DNA of 64,000 nucleotides from Clostridium vitabionis. Its GTDB lineage: Bacteria; Bacillota; Clostridia; Lachnospirales; Lachnospiraceae. The stretch's first letter is position 1; every line of letters starts with the position of its first letter. The position numbers were made by a program, and so were the translations under genes. Shown in pieces: positions 45,747-54,160 of this stretch. The stretch covers positions 62,001 through 126,000 of the forward strand of contig NZ_JADKQA010000001.1 in assembly GCF_015351765.1 (NCBI RefSeq). Reading direction: 5' to 3'. Under the pieces are notes generated by a model. It ran no database searches and was not told the DNA's origin. It was given only the letters and a program-made list of their open reading frames with translations.

Positions 45747-47993
45747 CTAAATCCGGATAATCTCGAACAGCCTCGCCAGATAATCCCCTCGGAGAGGCAG
45801 GAGGCTCTTATCCCGGACGCCGGAGTACGAGTCGGAGAGGATGATCCCGGTCTGCATGAGCTCCGCTCCGGAGCGGACGACCTCCCGGGGGCTTTCGAGA
45901 TAGAGCTCACGGACCAGATAGGTTTCGTCAGGATCCAGCCCCTGCAGCCGAAGACGCCGGTAAGGGGCTTCCGGCTCCTGGAGGAAGCGGAAATAGGCGG
46001 CGAGGCCATGATCGCCCTGCTCGGACAGGATCATCCAGGCGGCTTCATTCCGCCTGCCGGCAAATGGGGAGCGCAAGCGGTACAGGTTCCCGAATTGGAT
46101 CAGCTTCCGGTATTTCTTCATCAGGGCGGTCTGCTGCGCCATTTCCCCGAGTTCCTCAGGCGAAAGTTTCGTGATATCGAGCTCGTAGCCGAAGGTGCCG
46201 AACATGGCGGTGATGCCGCGGGTGCGCAGGGGCTCCATGCGGCCGAGCTGCTCATTTGGCACCTTGGAGACATGGGATCCCATGCCGGACACAGGGTAGA
46301 CAATGCTCGTCCCGTATTGGATAGACACCCGTTCCACGGCATCGGTATCGTCTGAGGTCCAGGCCTGCGGCGCGTAGTACAGCATACCCGGGTCAAAGCG
46401 CGCGCCGCCGCTCGCGCACGACTCGAAGAGGATTTTCGGGTATGCCCTGCGCAGCCGCTCATACAGCCGGTACACGCCGAGGATATACCGGTGCTTTGTC
46501 TCGGGCTGCCGCCAGGCGGGATTTCCCGCAGAGAAGACCTCCGTCAGGGAACGGTTCATGTCCCACTTGATATAGGAGATTTCCGCGCTGTCAAAAAGGC
46601 GCGTGAGCGCCGAATAGAGGAAGTCCACCACTTCTTCTTTGGAAAAATCCAGCACCAGCTGATTTCGGGCGAAGCTGAGCGGATGCCGGGAATCCCCGAG
46701 CACCCAGTCCGGATGCCGGCGGTAGAGATCGCTGTCCACACTCACCATTTCCGGCTCGATCCAGAGCCCGAATGCGAGACCCATCCGGACGATTTTCCGG
46801 GAGAGGCCGCTGATGCCGTCGGGGAGTTTTTCAAGGTTGGGGATCCAGTCTCCGAGGGAGGACATGGCGGAATTCCGCTTCCCGAACCAGCCGTCGTCGA
46901 GGACAAAGAGCTCCACGCCAAGCTCCCGGGCTTTTTTTGCCATAGAAAGGAGGCAGCTCTCGTCGAAATCAAAGTACGTGGCCTCCCAGTTATTGATCAG
47001 GATCGGGCGCACATGGTCCCGCCAGTATCCCCGCGCGAGGCGCTCCCGGTACAGGGTATGAAAAGTCCGGCTCATGCCCCCGAGCCCGTGATCGGAATAC
47101 ACGAGGACAGCCTCCGGGGTGTCAAAAATCTCTCCCGGCCGTAAGGTCCAGCTGAACTCGTCGGGGTTGATTCCGATCAGGAGGCGTGTGACATCAAAAT
47201 TGTCCACGTCCGCCGCCGCGACGAAATCCCCGCTGTACAACAGGCTGAGCCCGATGGCCTCCCCGCTCTCCTCCGTGGTGTTGTCCCGCACGAGGCCGAG
47301 AAAGGGATTGAACTGATGGCTGCTGCAGCCGCGGAGGCTGTATACCGACTGGACGCCGTAGTGCAGCGGCTGCGTCCGGACGGCGCGCTCCCTCGCCCAG
47401 GCACCGCAGAGCGTGAGCATTTGCCAGTCCCTGTCCGGATAATCCAGGGAAAGGCTCATCGCCCGGCGGATCACCACAGTTTCTTTTCCTCCGGTAAACC
47501 GGGCGTGTCTCGCGATCGCCGGGAAATCCCGGAAAACCGTGTAGTACAGGGTCAGAATCGTCCCGGTCTCCTCATCCTCGAGATCAACCTCCAGGGTCTC
47601 GGCCTCCGCCGGATCCTCCGTGTATACTGCCGGGAGCCCCGGGATTTCGCGCTTCCCATCGTAGATCCGGTGTGTCCGGTAACGGAAATCGAACACCCGG
47701 CTGCCGTCGCCCCGCTCCAGCTCGTAGGCGGGATGGCGGCAATCCCCGGTATTCGCCGGCGGATATTCCTGCCGGATGTGTTCCAGGGAAAAATCCGGAT
47801 TTCGGAAAAACGGCCCGGCCTGCATGTCCCGGTGCCCGCGTTCTGCGAGGTACGAAAGATCGGCGTCCGCGGGAAGCTGCTTTCCGTGATATAAGTGCTC
47901 TAACTGGCGGTTTTCCATGACGCGGAAGACATAGCTGGCGCCCCCGCCGGTGAGATGAAACTGTTCTTTATCCTGCAAATAGATGATGGCCAT
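45747..47993 (-). CDS. Alpha-galactosidase, glycoside hydrolase family 36
   Basis: 748 residues, cytoplasmic (no signal peptide); AGGGGG precedes the ATG. GH36 marks: N-terminal beta-sandwich (HLTGGGASYVFRVMENRQLE), NNWEATYFDF, LDDGWFGKRN, GLWIEPEMVSVDSDL, the nucleophile aspartate in YIKWDMNRSL and the acid/base aspartate in ESCASGGARFDPGMLYYAPQ. It releases galactose from raffinose-family sugars or melibiose taken up by a transporter. No sugar transporter or regulator is adjacent, so it is likely controlled from its own upstream region. Confidence 0.95.
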   Translation of the reverse strand: MAIIYLQDKEQFHLTGGGASYVFRVMENRQLEHLYHGKQLPADADLSYLAERGHRDMQAGPFFRNPDFSLEHIRQEYPPANTGDCRHPAYELERGDGSRVFDFRYRTHRIYDGKREIPGLPAVYTEDPAEAETLEVDLEDEETGTILTLYYTVFRDFPAIARHARFTGGKETVVIRRAMSLSLDYPDRDWQMLTLCGAWARERAVRTQPLHYGVQSVYSLRGCSSHQFNPFLGLVRDNTTEESGEAIGLSLLYSGDFVAAADVDNFDVTRLLIGINPDEFSWTLRPGEIFDTPEAVLVYSDHGLGGMSRTFHTLYRERLARGYWRDHVRPILINNWEATYFDFDESCLLSMAKKARELGVELFVLDDGWFGKRNSAMSSLGDWIPNLEKLPDGISGLSRKIVRMGLAFGLWIEPEMVSVDSDLYRRHPDWVLGDSRHPLSFARNQLVLDFSKEEVVDFLYSALTRLFDSAEISYIKWDMNRSLTEVFSAGNPAWRQPETKHRYILGVYRLYERLRRAYPKILFESCASGGARFDPGMLYYAPQAWTSDDTDAVERVSIQYGTSIVYPVSGMGSHVSKVPNEQLGRMEPLRTRGITAMFGTFGYELDITKLSPEELGEMAQQTALMKKYRKLIQFGNLYRLRSPFAGRRNEAAWMILSEQGDHGLAAYFRFLQEPEAPYRRLRLQGLDPDETYLVRELYLESPREVVRSGAELMQTGIILSDSYSGVRDKSLLPLRGDYLARLFEIIRI

Positions 47994-48032
47994 CGATTCT
48001 TACCCCCTGACGAAACTATAACATAAGCATAG

Positions 48033-48275
48033 CAGCAGAGGAATGTCTGGATCGAGAATATCTTCGCCGGGAACGCGGGGGATTTTCGGGATTCACTTGT
48101 TCAGGCGGATGATAAGGACTTGACGAACGGCATCCACGAGACGACGGATGATCTGGAACTGTTTCTAAGAAACCTCCTGCTGGGTGAGCAGAATCCACTT
48201 CATAACCGGACAAGTTTTCGCAAACGAAGCCCATCTGCCTCCGGCTTTACATTTCCCGTGAATCCGTTAAAATAA
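48033..48275 (+). pseudogene. C-terminal remnant of a protein resembling Fic-family C-termini
   Basis: A frame opening at 48033 with no start codon reads WIENIFAGNAGDFRDSLVQA, then DDKDLTNGIHETTDDLELFL, RNLLLGEQNPLHNR, before turning into unrelated residues and a TAA at 48273. The middle part looks like the C-terminus of Firmicutes Fic-domain (AMP-transferase-like) proteins from memory; the catalytic HPFxxGNGR is not present. The gene is decayed: only about 60 residues survive. No other feature is visible in 47994-48395. Confidence 0.4.
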
Positions 48276-48395
48276 ACAGTATCGCGTAAATGTTCAGCAT
48301 CCCTTGTCCCGCGGATCACCGCTTCCCGGAACGTGCGTGATAGGGAGAAGAACCGTAGAAAGCGGAAGAGGATCAGGGAAAGGGAGAGGGGCACC

Positions 48396-49817
48396 ATGGC
48401 AGAGATCAGCACAAGGCAGATTGGCGGCTGCACTGTCGACCTGAACCGGCGCATGGCGCTGGAGGGGGTTGCCGTGTATCTTCTCGGGTTGCTGCTCCCC
48501 GCGGTGCTCACGCCGAATCTTCTGCACATTTACCGCAATATCTCCAGCGCGCTCCTTACAGACAGCGTGGCGCTGATTCTCACCGCAGCCCTGAAGCTCG
48601 TCCTGACCAATGTCGCCCGGATGGTTCCCCACTATCTCGGCGCGTTCATGATCAATGAGTCGATCCATATCCGACGGGGAAAACGCCGGCTGTTCCTGTT
48701 CAATATCCTGATGACGTATCTCCTGATCTATCTGATGTACCGGATGATCAACGCGGTTTATCCGGTGCAGCTGGATTTCGGCATCCCGGCGATCCTGACG
48801 ATTGCCTTCACCCTGTACCTGTCCTATCTCGACCTCTTTGAGGTGAAAATGCCGGACAAGGGGATCCTGCTGTTTTCCCTGCTCATGAGCATCCAGTGGC
48901 TGGACACCGTTCCCGGGCTGACCGGGCACGGTTTCGGGCGCGGCGAGGTGTCGGAGGACATCAAGATGGCGTCGCAGCTTTTAGATCATGGCAGGGCGCT
49001 CAGCCTTTTTGCCTGGTGCATGCTGACGGTCTTCGGCTTTATGGCGGTGATCCAGATCCGGCTTCTCGTGGGGGAGCACCGGCGGAAGCTGGATAACGAG
49101 GAGCGGGTGAAGATGCAGAAGCACCTCTATGAGACCCAGATTGAGGCGATGAAGATGAGAAATACTTCGGAAGCCCAGAACCTCGTGCACGACCTGAAAA
49201 GCCCGCTGACCACCGTCCAGGGGCTGGTCAGCCTGGCACAGATGATGGAGGACAACCCGCTGATTCTGGAGTATTTCGAGAAGATCACCATTTCCCTGAA
49301 CAGCATGAGCACGATGATCTCCGAGATCCTCTATGAAAACCGGGAGCAGGTGATCACGGTAAAGGAGCTGATGCGGACAGTTCTCGCACAGGTTTCCGTC
49401 AGGATCCCCAGGGAAATGCTCCTGTTTGCGGATTCCTGCGAGCAGTCCCGGATCCGCTGCAATAAGATCCGTTTTACCCGGGCGATCGTCAATCTGATTG
49501 ACAACGCGCGATATGCGGTGGATCCGGAGAAGGGGAAGATTGACCTCACCGCTGAGGAGAGGGAGGGGAAGATCCGGATCAGCGTTACGGACGATGGCTG
49601 CGGCATGACGGAAGAGCAGATGAAGCATATTTTCGAGGTCGGCTACTCCGGCAGGGGATCCTCCGGCATGGGGCTGGCTTTCGTGAAGCAGGTGGTTGAG
49701 CACAGCGGGGGTGCGCTCGAGATCACGAGCCGGCCGGGCGGCGGAACCCGGGCGGTGATCATCATAAAAGAGGTGGAGGACGATGGCGATAGCAAAAAAG
49801 ATCCTGGCGATCGATGA
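48396..49817 (+). CDS. Membrane sensor histidine kinase
   Basis: Start ATG 48396 after GGAGAGGGG; 473 residues. Four to six membrane helices fill residues about 20-215 with no extracellular domain of size, so the signal is probably sensed within the membrane or cytoplasm. His265 in LVHDLKSPLTTVQGLVSL is the phosphorylation site; N box NLIDNARYAV, G1 TDDGCGM and G2 GSSGMGLAFVKQVVEHSGG follow. It overlaps the response regulator gene by 35 bases. The pair abuts the poly-gamma-glutamate locus and is its most likely regulator, by position. Confidence 0.93.
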   Translation: MAEISTRQIGGCTVDLNRRMALEGVAVYLLGLLLPAVLTPNLLHIYRNISSALLTDSVALILTAALKLVLTNVARMVPHYLGAFMINESIHIRRGKRRLFLFNILMTYLLIYLMYRMINAVYPVQLDFGIPAILTIAFTLYLSYLDLFEVKMPDKGILLFSLLMSIQWLDTVPGLTGHGFGRGEVSEDIKMASQLLDHGRALSLFAWCMLTVFGFMAVIQIRLLVGEHRRKLDNEERVKMQKHLYETQIEAMKMRNTSEAQNLVHDLKSPLTTVQGLVSLAQMMEDNPLILEYFEKITISLNSMSTMISEILYENREQVITVKELMRTVLAQVSVRIPREMLLFADSCEQSRIRCNKIRFTRAIVNLIDNARYAVDPEKGKIDLTAEEREGKIRISVTDDGCGMTEEQMKHIFEVGYSGRGSSGMGLAFVKQVVEHSGGALEITSRPGGGTRAVIIIKEVEDDGDSKKDPGDR

Positions 49818-50403
49818 CAACACGGATATTTTGTACACTTTGGAGCAGATCTGCCGTTTTCAGGGCTGGACGCCGCTTCTCGCGGAGAGCTATGATGCCG
49901 CGGAGAGGATCCTGGAAAAGAACAAGCCGGATCTCATCCTTGTGGACTACCATATGCCCGGGGTGGACGGCATCCGGGCGGTTCGGGAAATCCGCCAGGT
50001 TCTTCCCGACACGCCGGTCATTGTCCTGACGATTGAGGAGACGGAGAAGGTGATGACCCGCTTCTTTGAGGCGGGCGCGAATGATTACGCGCTGAAGCCG
50101 ATCAAGGCGATCGATCTCATTGCCCGGATCCGGGCGCACCTGCAGTTTTCCGAGAGAAGCCGGTATTATCAGCCGCGCGACAAGGGAATCAGCGAGGTGA
50201 CGCTGGAGAAAATCGTCGGCATTATGCAGAATATCCGGGACTTCCAGGATATCGATGAGCTGGAGGAGATCACGGGAATCAAGAAAAAGACGCTGTACCG
50301 GTATTTCCAGTACATGATCCGGGAGAAGATGATCGAGCAGGATCTCTCCTACGGGGAAATGGGACGGCCGAGGACGCTCTACCGCTGGAACGGGAGAATG
50401 TAA
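49783..50403 (+). CDS. CitB/DcuR-like response regulator
   Basis: 206 residues. Receiver: acidic pair Asp11-Asp12, phospho-acceptor Asp55 in LILVDYHMPGVDG, Thr in VLTIEETEKV and Lys in YALKPIKAID. The output domain (VTLEKIVGIMQNIRDFQDID, GIKKKTLYRYFQYMIREKMI, GEMGRPRTLYRW) resembles the winged-helix end of CitB/DcuR regulators, which control carboxylate uptake. That fits the TRAP-like permease gene four kilobases on. Overlaps the kinase gene. Confidence 0.92.
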   Translation: MAIAKKILAIDDNTDILYTLEQICRFQGWTPLLAESYDAAERILEKNKPDLILVDYHMPGVDGIRAVREIRQVLPDTPVIVLTIEETEKVMTRFFEAGANDYALKPIKAIDLIARIRAHLQFSERSRYYQPRDKGISEVTLEKIVGIMQNIRDFQDIDELEEITGIKKKTLYRYFQYMIREKMIEQDLSYGEMGRPRTLYRWNGRM

Positions 50404-50407
50404 AGCA

Positions 50408-50452
50408 AGCAGCCGTGCCGGCCGAGGCGCTGGCCGGCGGCCTGCTGCACGG
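50408..50452. terminator. Bidirectional hairpin between the regulator and pgsW
   Basis: GCCGGCC and GGCCGGC arms, extended by gcagc/gctgc, sit in the 64-base gap between convergent genes. No long T-run on either strand. Confidence 0.45.
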
Positions 50453-50467
50453 GTAAAGCCGCGAAGG

Positions 50468-51601
50468 TCAGATAGGGATCCTCCGCCGGGGAAAATGCCG
50501 GGCGAGGAGGATCCAGAGGGCGAGATTTGCCGCCAGGACGCCGGCGGCCAGCGGCTTCGGGTAGCGTGTCTCCCGGTAAACCTCCCCCTCGCCGGGCTCC
50601 GGGAGCGGGACAGGGTCAAAGGGCAGGCCGTTTTCCGGGAGAAGCGCCTTCATATTGAGCAGATGGATTACCGGGATCCCCTGATTGTAATAGTAGGGGA
50701 TGAGCCCGTCTCCCGGAAGATGATCCCCGGCGGTGACGATGCCGCTTCCGACGCCGGTCATCTCGTCGCCGCCGCCGAAGGCGAGGAGGTTGCCGCCCAC
50801 ATTGACGAAGCAGGCTACCGGCCCGGAAGAATTGTTGTAGATATTTTTCCGGTAATCCAGATTTTCTTCAAGATCAGAAATGTTGATATAGCTCAGGCCA
50901 TAGGCTTCGATCCGGGAGACGATGGCCGACTTCACATCCTCGGGCATTTCTCTGCCCTGATCGCCGGCGCCGCCGGCGGAAAAATATTCCGCGTGATTTT
51001 GTATCCGATGATTTTCCAGCAGAAGGTGTTCCATGTCCGGGTAGGTGAGATCCGGCAGGTTTGCGCCGTAGGTGGAGGCGCCGATGGAGTTGATGATGAC
51101 GCCGCGGGCGCCGAGCGCGTCCAGGGCGCAGACGGTGGCCAGGTTCAGCGTGGGGAATGAGCTGGAGAAATTGCAGGCGACCGTGTCCCCGGCTTTTACG
51201 CCGCACCGGGCCAGGAGATCGACCATCATGGCGGCGGTATTCGGGTTGGCCGCTGAGCGCTTGGCCTCGAGGTTCCCGTGGCTTGTGGTGATGGCGGTAT
51301 ATTCGTCTCCCAGCATGCCCGTCCCGTTGACATCGGCGTCATAGTCGATCGGGTGGCCGAGGCGGAGGCGCTCGTCTTTCACAGCCTGAAAGCAGTCCCG
51401 GAGGTTCTCCGAGGCTTTTTTCATGACTGCCGCATTGTCCTTCTCCGCCGAATATCCCGATGCGCGCAGAAGCGCAATCGAGAGCAGAAGGGTGAGAAGG
51501 GCGGCCAGAAGCAGGCGGAGGCGCAGTTTGTCCGGCGGAAGAAAATGCGTGCGGCAGCCGGAGGTTTCGGGGTTGCGGGGATTCGGTTGATGGTTTGCCA
51601 T
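50468..51601 (-). CDS. Poly-gamma-glutamate system protein PgsW-like (TIGR04332 type)
   Basis: ATG 51601 lies eight bases after AAGGAG. 377 residues: N-terminal helix (LLLAALLTLLLSIALLRA), extracellular body with GHPIDYDADVNGTGMLGDEY, TTSHGNLEAKRSAANPNTAA, CNFSSSFPTLNLATVCALDA, GGNLLAFGGGDEMTGVGSGI, and a C-terminal helix. These match the family found beside capB and capC homologues; its biochemical role is not known. Last gene of the minus-strand pgs operon. The usual pgsA/capA is absent. Confidence 0.85.
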   Translation of the reverse strand: MANHQPNPRNPETSGCRTHFLPPDKLRLRLLLAALLTLLLSIALLRASGYSAEKDNAAVMKKASENLRDCFQAVKDERLRLGHPIDYDADVNGTGMLGDEYTAITTSHGNLEAKRSAANPNTAAMMVDLLARCGVKAGDTVACNFSSSFPTLNLATVCALDALGARGVIINSIGASTYGANLPDLTYPDMEHLLLENHRIQNHAEYFSAGGAGDQGREMPEDVKSAIVSRIEAYGLSYINISDLEENLDYRKNIYNNSSGPVACFVNVGGNLLAFGGGDEMTGVGSGIVTAGDHLPGDGLIPYYYNQGIPVIHLLNMKALLPENGLPFDPVPLPEPGEGEVYRETRYPKPLAAGVLAANLALWILLARHFPRRRIPI

Positions 51602-51619
51602 GGGGTTCACTCCTTGCGC

Positions 51620-52045
51620 TCAGAAGATCCGGATCAGCATTTCGAGAAGGACGGTCGCGGCGGTGACCGCCGCGAGGGAGAGCAGGGTCGGGAAAATGTG
51701 CTGGCGCTCGCACTCTCTCCCCAGGATTCCGGGGATCAGGGAGCCGATGGAGAGGAAGCTCCCAAACCCAAGGGAAAATCCGGCGGTGCTAAGCAGCCAT
51801 TTGAGCAGGATGCCGCAGATCAGGTAGACCGCGTAGCGGCGCCTTCCGTAGAGGATCATGCAGGAGGAGAGCAGGCGGACGAACCCCATGGAGAGCAGGG
51901 CGATGAGTACTGTCCCGGCCATCCGCGCCGGGCTTGCCGCATAGAGGGCGAAGTAGGCGGGCACAATGATACCGCCGGGGGAGAGGTCGGTCAGCTCCGT
52001 GAAAATGAGAGAGAAGAGGATGCCGGCGAGAAGAGTGGTATTCAT
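51620..52045 (-). CDS. pgsC: Poly-gamma-glutamate biosynthesis protein PgsC/CapC
   Basis: 141 residues, four or five membrane helices: LLAGILFSLIFTELTDLSPG, GIIVPAYFALYAASPARMAG, RRRYAVYLICGILLKWLLST. The FTELTDLSPGGIIVPAY motif is diagnostic of CapC/PgsC, the membrane partner of the synthetase. Overlaps the pgsB stop by four bases. Confidence 0.9.
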   Translation of the reverse strand: MNTTLLAGILFSLIFTELTDLSPGGIIVPAYFALYAASPARMAGTVLIALLSMGFVRLLSSCMILYGRRRYAVYLICGILLKWLLSTAGFSLGFGSFLSIGSLIPGILGRECERQHIFPTLLSLAAVTAATVLLEMLIRIF

Positions 52046-53181
52046 GAGCGCTCCTTTCTGCCTGGCGCATCCATTTCCTGGATCAGGCGGTATGCGGTTC
52101 CCTTGATGTTGCCGATCCCGCAGACGAGGGCATGATCCGGAAGACCGGGAAGACTCTGGCGGAGATTTGCGGCGGCCAGCTGTTTCCCCGGAACGATCCG
52201 GACATTTCCGGCGCCCGCCCTGCGGAACAGGCGGGCGGCGAGAGAGGCGCCGCTCCCGGTGACATAGACCGGGACCTCGGGATAGTGCGGGATGAAATGC
52301 CGGGCGAAAAGGACCGCCCGGTCCGGGCGGTCCTGCCGGTGGTTATAGAGGAAGACAAGCCGGTCTCCATCCTCAGGGGCAGTAGAGTGCCGGAGATTGG
52401 TCTCCGTGGACTGGGGGTCATTGACGGAAAAAAGATTGAGAAAATCGACATTTCCCGGAAGGGTATAGAGGGCGAGGACGCCGAAGTCCTGGCGGACTTC
52501 AGGGAGCGCCCGCCTGGCTTCCTCTTCCGGTACGCCGAGCAGCCGGGCGCAAGCCATGGCAATGGCGATGTTCTCCCGGCTGGTTCCCGCATCGCGGCTT
52601 TCGGGATCACTGGAGACCTCGATGAGTCGGGTGCCCTTTTCCCGGCAGGCGGCCGAGAAATAGCGCTCCGCCGCCGGGTCGGCGGAGATCAGCGTTCCTC
52701 CGTCCGGGATGACCGCGGACAGGGAGTTCGCGATTTCCTCCAGGGTGTCGCCCATCTCGAAGGTGTGGTCGTAGCGGACATTGGTGATCACGCTGATGTC
52801 TGACCGGACGATCTTCTCCTGGGCGGCCTTCTGGAGCTCGGGGTTTACGGCCATACACTCGAGGATCAGGATCTCGGCGCCCTCGCGCTTTGCCCGGCGG
52901 ATGATCCGGAGCTGTTCGTGAAGATTCGCGGGTCCCAGGCGGCGCAAGGGCATTTCCCTGCCGGATACGTCGATGACCGCGGCGTCCGTCCCGGTGGTCT
53001 TGGTGAAAACCCGGTATCTCGTGCGGAGCACCGCGTCCAGGGTGCGGCAGGTCGAAGTCTTCCCGCGGATGCCGTTCACGTGGATCACATGCAGGAAAGA
53101 CCGGCGCGCGCGCCGGTTCGCGAAATTCTCCCAGAGAAGATATAAAAGATATATTCCGGAAAAGATAAGAAAGACAGACAC
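52042..53181 (-). CDS. pgsB: Poly-gamma-glutamate synthase PgsB/CapB
   Basis: 379 residues, Mur-ligase-like amide ligase. After an N-terminal helix (FLIFSGIYLLYLLWENF) come the ATP-binding loop HVNGIRGKTSTCRTLDAVL (Lys41), FTKTTGTDAAVIDVSGREMP, ILECMAVNPELQKAAQEKIV and ITNVRYDHTFEMGDTLEEIA. It activates glutamate gamma-carboxyl with ATP and adds it to the growing chain. AGGAGG precedes the ATG. First gene of the operon; divergent from the lipoprotein operon. Confidence 0.92.
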   Translation of the reverse strand: MSVFLIFSGIYLLYLLWENFANRRARRSFLHVIHVNGIRGKTSTCRTLDAVLRTRYRVFTKTTGTDAAVIDVSGREMPLRRLGPANLHEQLRIIRRAKREGAEILILECMAVNPELQKAAQEKIVRSDISVITNVRYDHTFEMGDTLEEIANSLSAVIPDGGTLISADPAAERYFSAACREKGTRLIEVSSDPESRDAGTSRENIAIAMACARLLGVPEEEARRALPEVRQDFGVLALYTLPGNVDFLNLFSVNDPQSTETNLRHSTAPEDGDRLVFLYNHRQDRPDRAVLFARHFIPHYPEVPVYVTGSGASLAARLFRRAGAGNVRIVPGKQLAAANLRQSLPGLPDHALVCGIGNIKGTAYRLIQEMDAPGRKERS

Positions 53182-53309
53182 ATTTTCCTCCTGTGATCCC
53201 AGATTGGTTGTTATCAGTATACGGAGATTTTTTGGAAAAATCCACCAATCGGGGGATTTCTCCCCGCGAAAAATGAGAAAAAATCGACAAGGGAGCTCCT
53301 TTCGGGTAT

Positions 53310-53335
53310 CCTTTTCACAGACAGGCCTGAAAAGG
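53310..53335. promoter_or_regulatory. Operator-like inverted repeat in the divergent pgsB/lipoprotein gap
   Basis: CCTTTTCA (53310-53317) and TGAAAAGG (53328-53335) are perfect inverted arms 10 bases apart, with a second palindrome CAGGCCTG (53323-53330) inside. The site lies about 45 bases before the lipoprotein start and 130 bases before pgsB, where a regulator could act on both operons. The 191-base gap holds no gene. Confidence 0.55.
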
Positions 53336-53378
53336 TAAGTATAAGCAAAATGATATTTTTTCAGAGGAGGAAATGGCT

Positions 53379-54098
53379 ATGAAAAAGAGAAATGCAGCAG
53401 CGGCGATTGTTCTTGGCGCTATGGTGAGTGTACTGGCGGCCTGCGGCGGCTCAAACGCGACATCCGGGACACAGGCGACGAAGGTTCAGGAGACGACAGC
53501 GGCAGCTGCTGCCGAGACCAAGGCTGACGCGAAGGCGGAGACGAAGGCTGCCGCCGACGCATCCGCGTCCGAGGGCGCAAAGGATGGCGCTTCCGCAGCA
53601 GGCACGATCGAGGCGGGCGTGTGCGAGACCCCGGCGATCATCACCAGCATCGGCCAGAGTGCTGATGTCGACATCGTAAAGACGCTGGTTTCCAAGTCCG
53701 GCATCGACGCGGAGACGAATGCCACGATCACGGCTGATGATCTTCCGGCAGATACCAAGACCCTGATTCTCGCGGTCGGCGGCTCCTCCAAGGGGCTCGG
53801 CGCGGCAGGCATCGACGCTGACCAGGAGCTTGCGAGAACAAGCGCACTTCTGGAGAAGGCGAAAGGGCAGGGCACGAAGATCCTGGCGATGCACACCGGC
53901 GGAAGCGCACGCCGCGGCACCCTTTCCGACAGCTTCATCGAGCCGGCATTCCAGGCTGCTGACGTTGCCATCGTTGTGTCTGAGGGTGATTCTGACGGCC
54001 TGATGAAGGGCATCCTGGACGGCAATGGCGCCGAGTACCAGTATGTGGACCAGATCACGGACTGCATGGCTGCGCTGAAGACCGCGTTCGGAAAGTAA
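53379..54098 (+). CDS. Exported lipoprotein, DUF6305-like
   Basis: ATG 53379 is eight bases after AGGAGG (ATG 53373 is too near). 239 residues: lipoprotein signal with lipobox VLAAC, an Ala/Lys/Thr-rich linker to about residue 80, then a compact alpha/beta domain (CETPAIITSIGQSADVDIVK, ADDLPADTKTLILAVGGSSK, LGAAGIDADQELARTSALLE, KILAMHTGGSARRGTLSDSF). The domain resembles DUF6305 as I recall it; function unknown. In this operon it occupies the place of a solute-binding lipoprotein. A 9-bp hairpin follows. Confidence 0.75.
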   Translation: MKKRNAAAAIVLGAMVSVLAACGGSNATSGTQATKVQETTAAAAAETKADAKAETKAAADASASEGAKDGASAAGTIEAGVCETPAIITSIGQSADVDIVKTLVSKSGIDAETNATITADDLPADTKTLILAVGGSSKGLGAAGIDADQELARTSALLEKAKGQGTKILAMHTGGSARRGTLSDSFIEPAFQAADVAIVVSEGDSDGLMKGILDGNGAEYQYVDQITDCMAALKTAFGK

Positions 54099-54112
54099 TC
54101 ACGCCGGAGATT

Positions 54113-54136
54113 TCCGCCGGCATCCTTGCCGGCGGA
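54113..54136 (+). promoter_or_regulatory. Intercistronic 9-bp hairpin after the lipoprotein gene
   Basis: TCCGCCGGC (54113-54121) pairs perfectly with GCCGGCGGA (54128-54136), loop of six, no T-run. Such structures commonly protect the upstream part of an mRNA, giving more binding protein than permease. Confidence 0.6.
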
Positions 54137-54160
54137 TGAACAGAATATAGGAGATACCTT

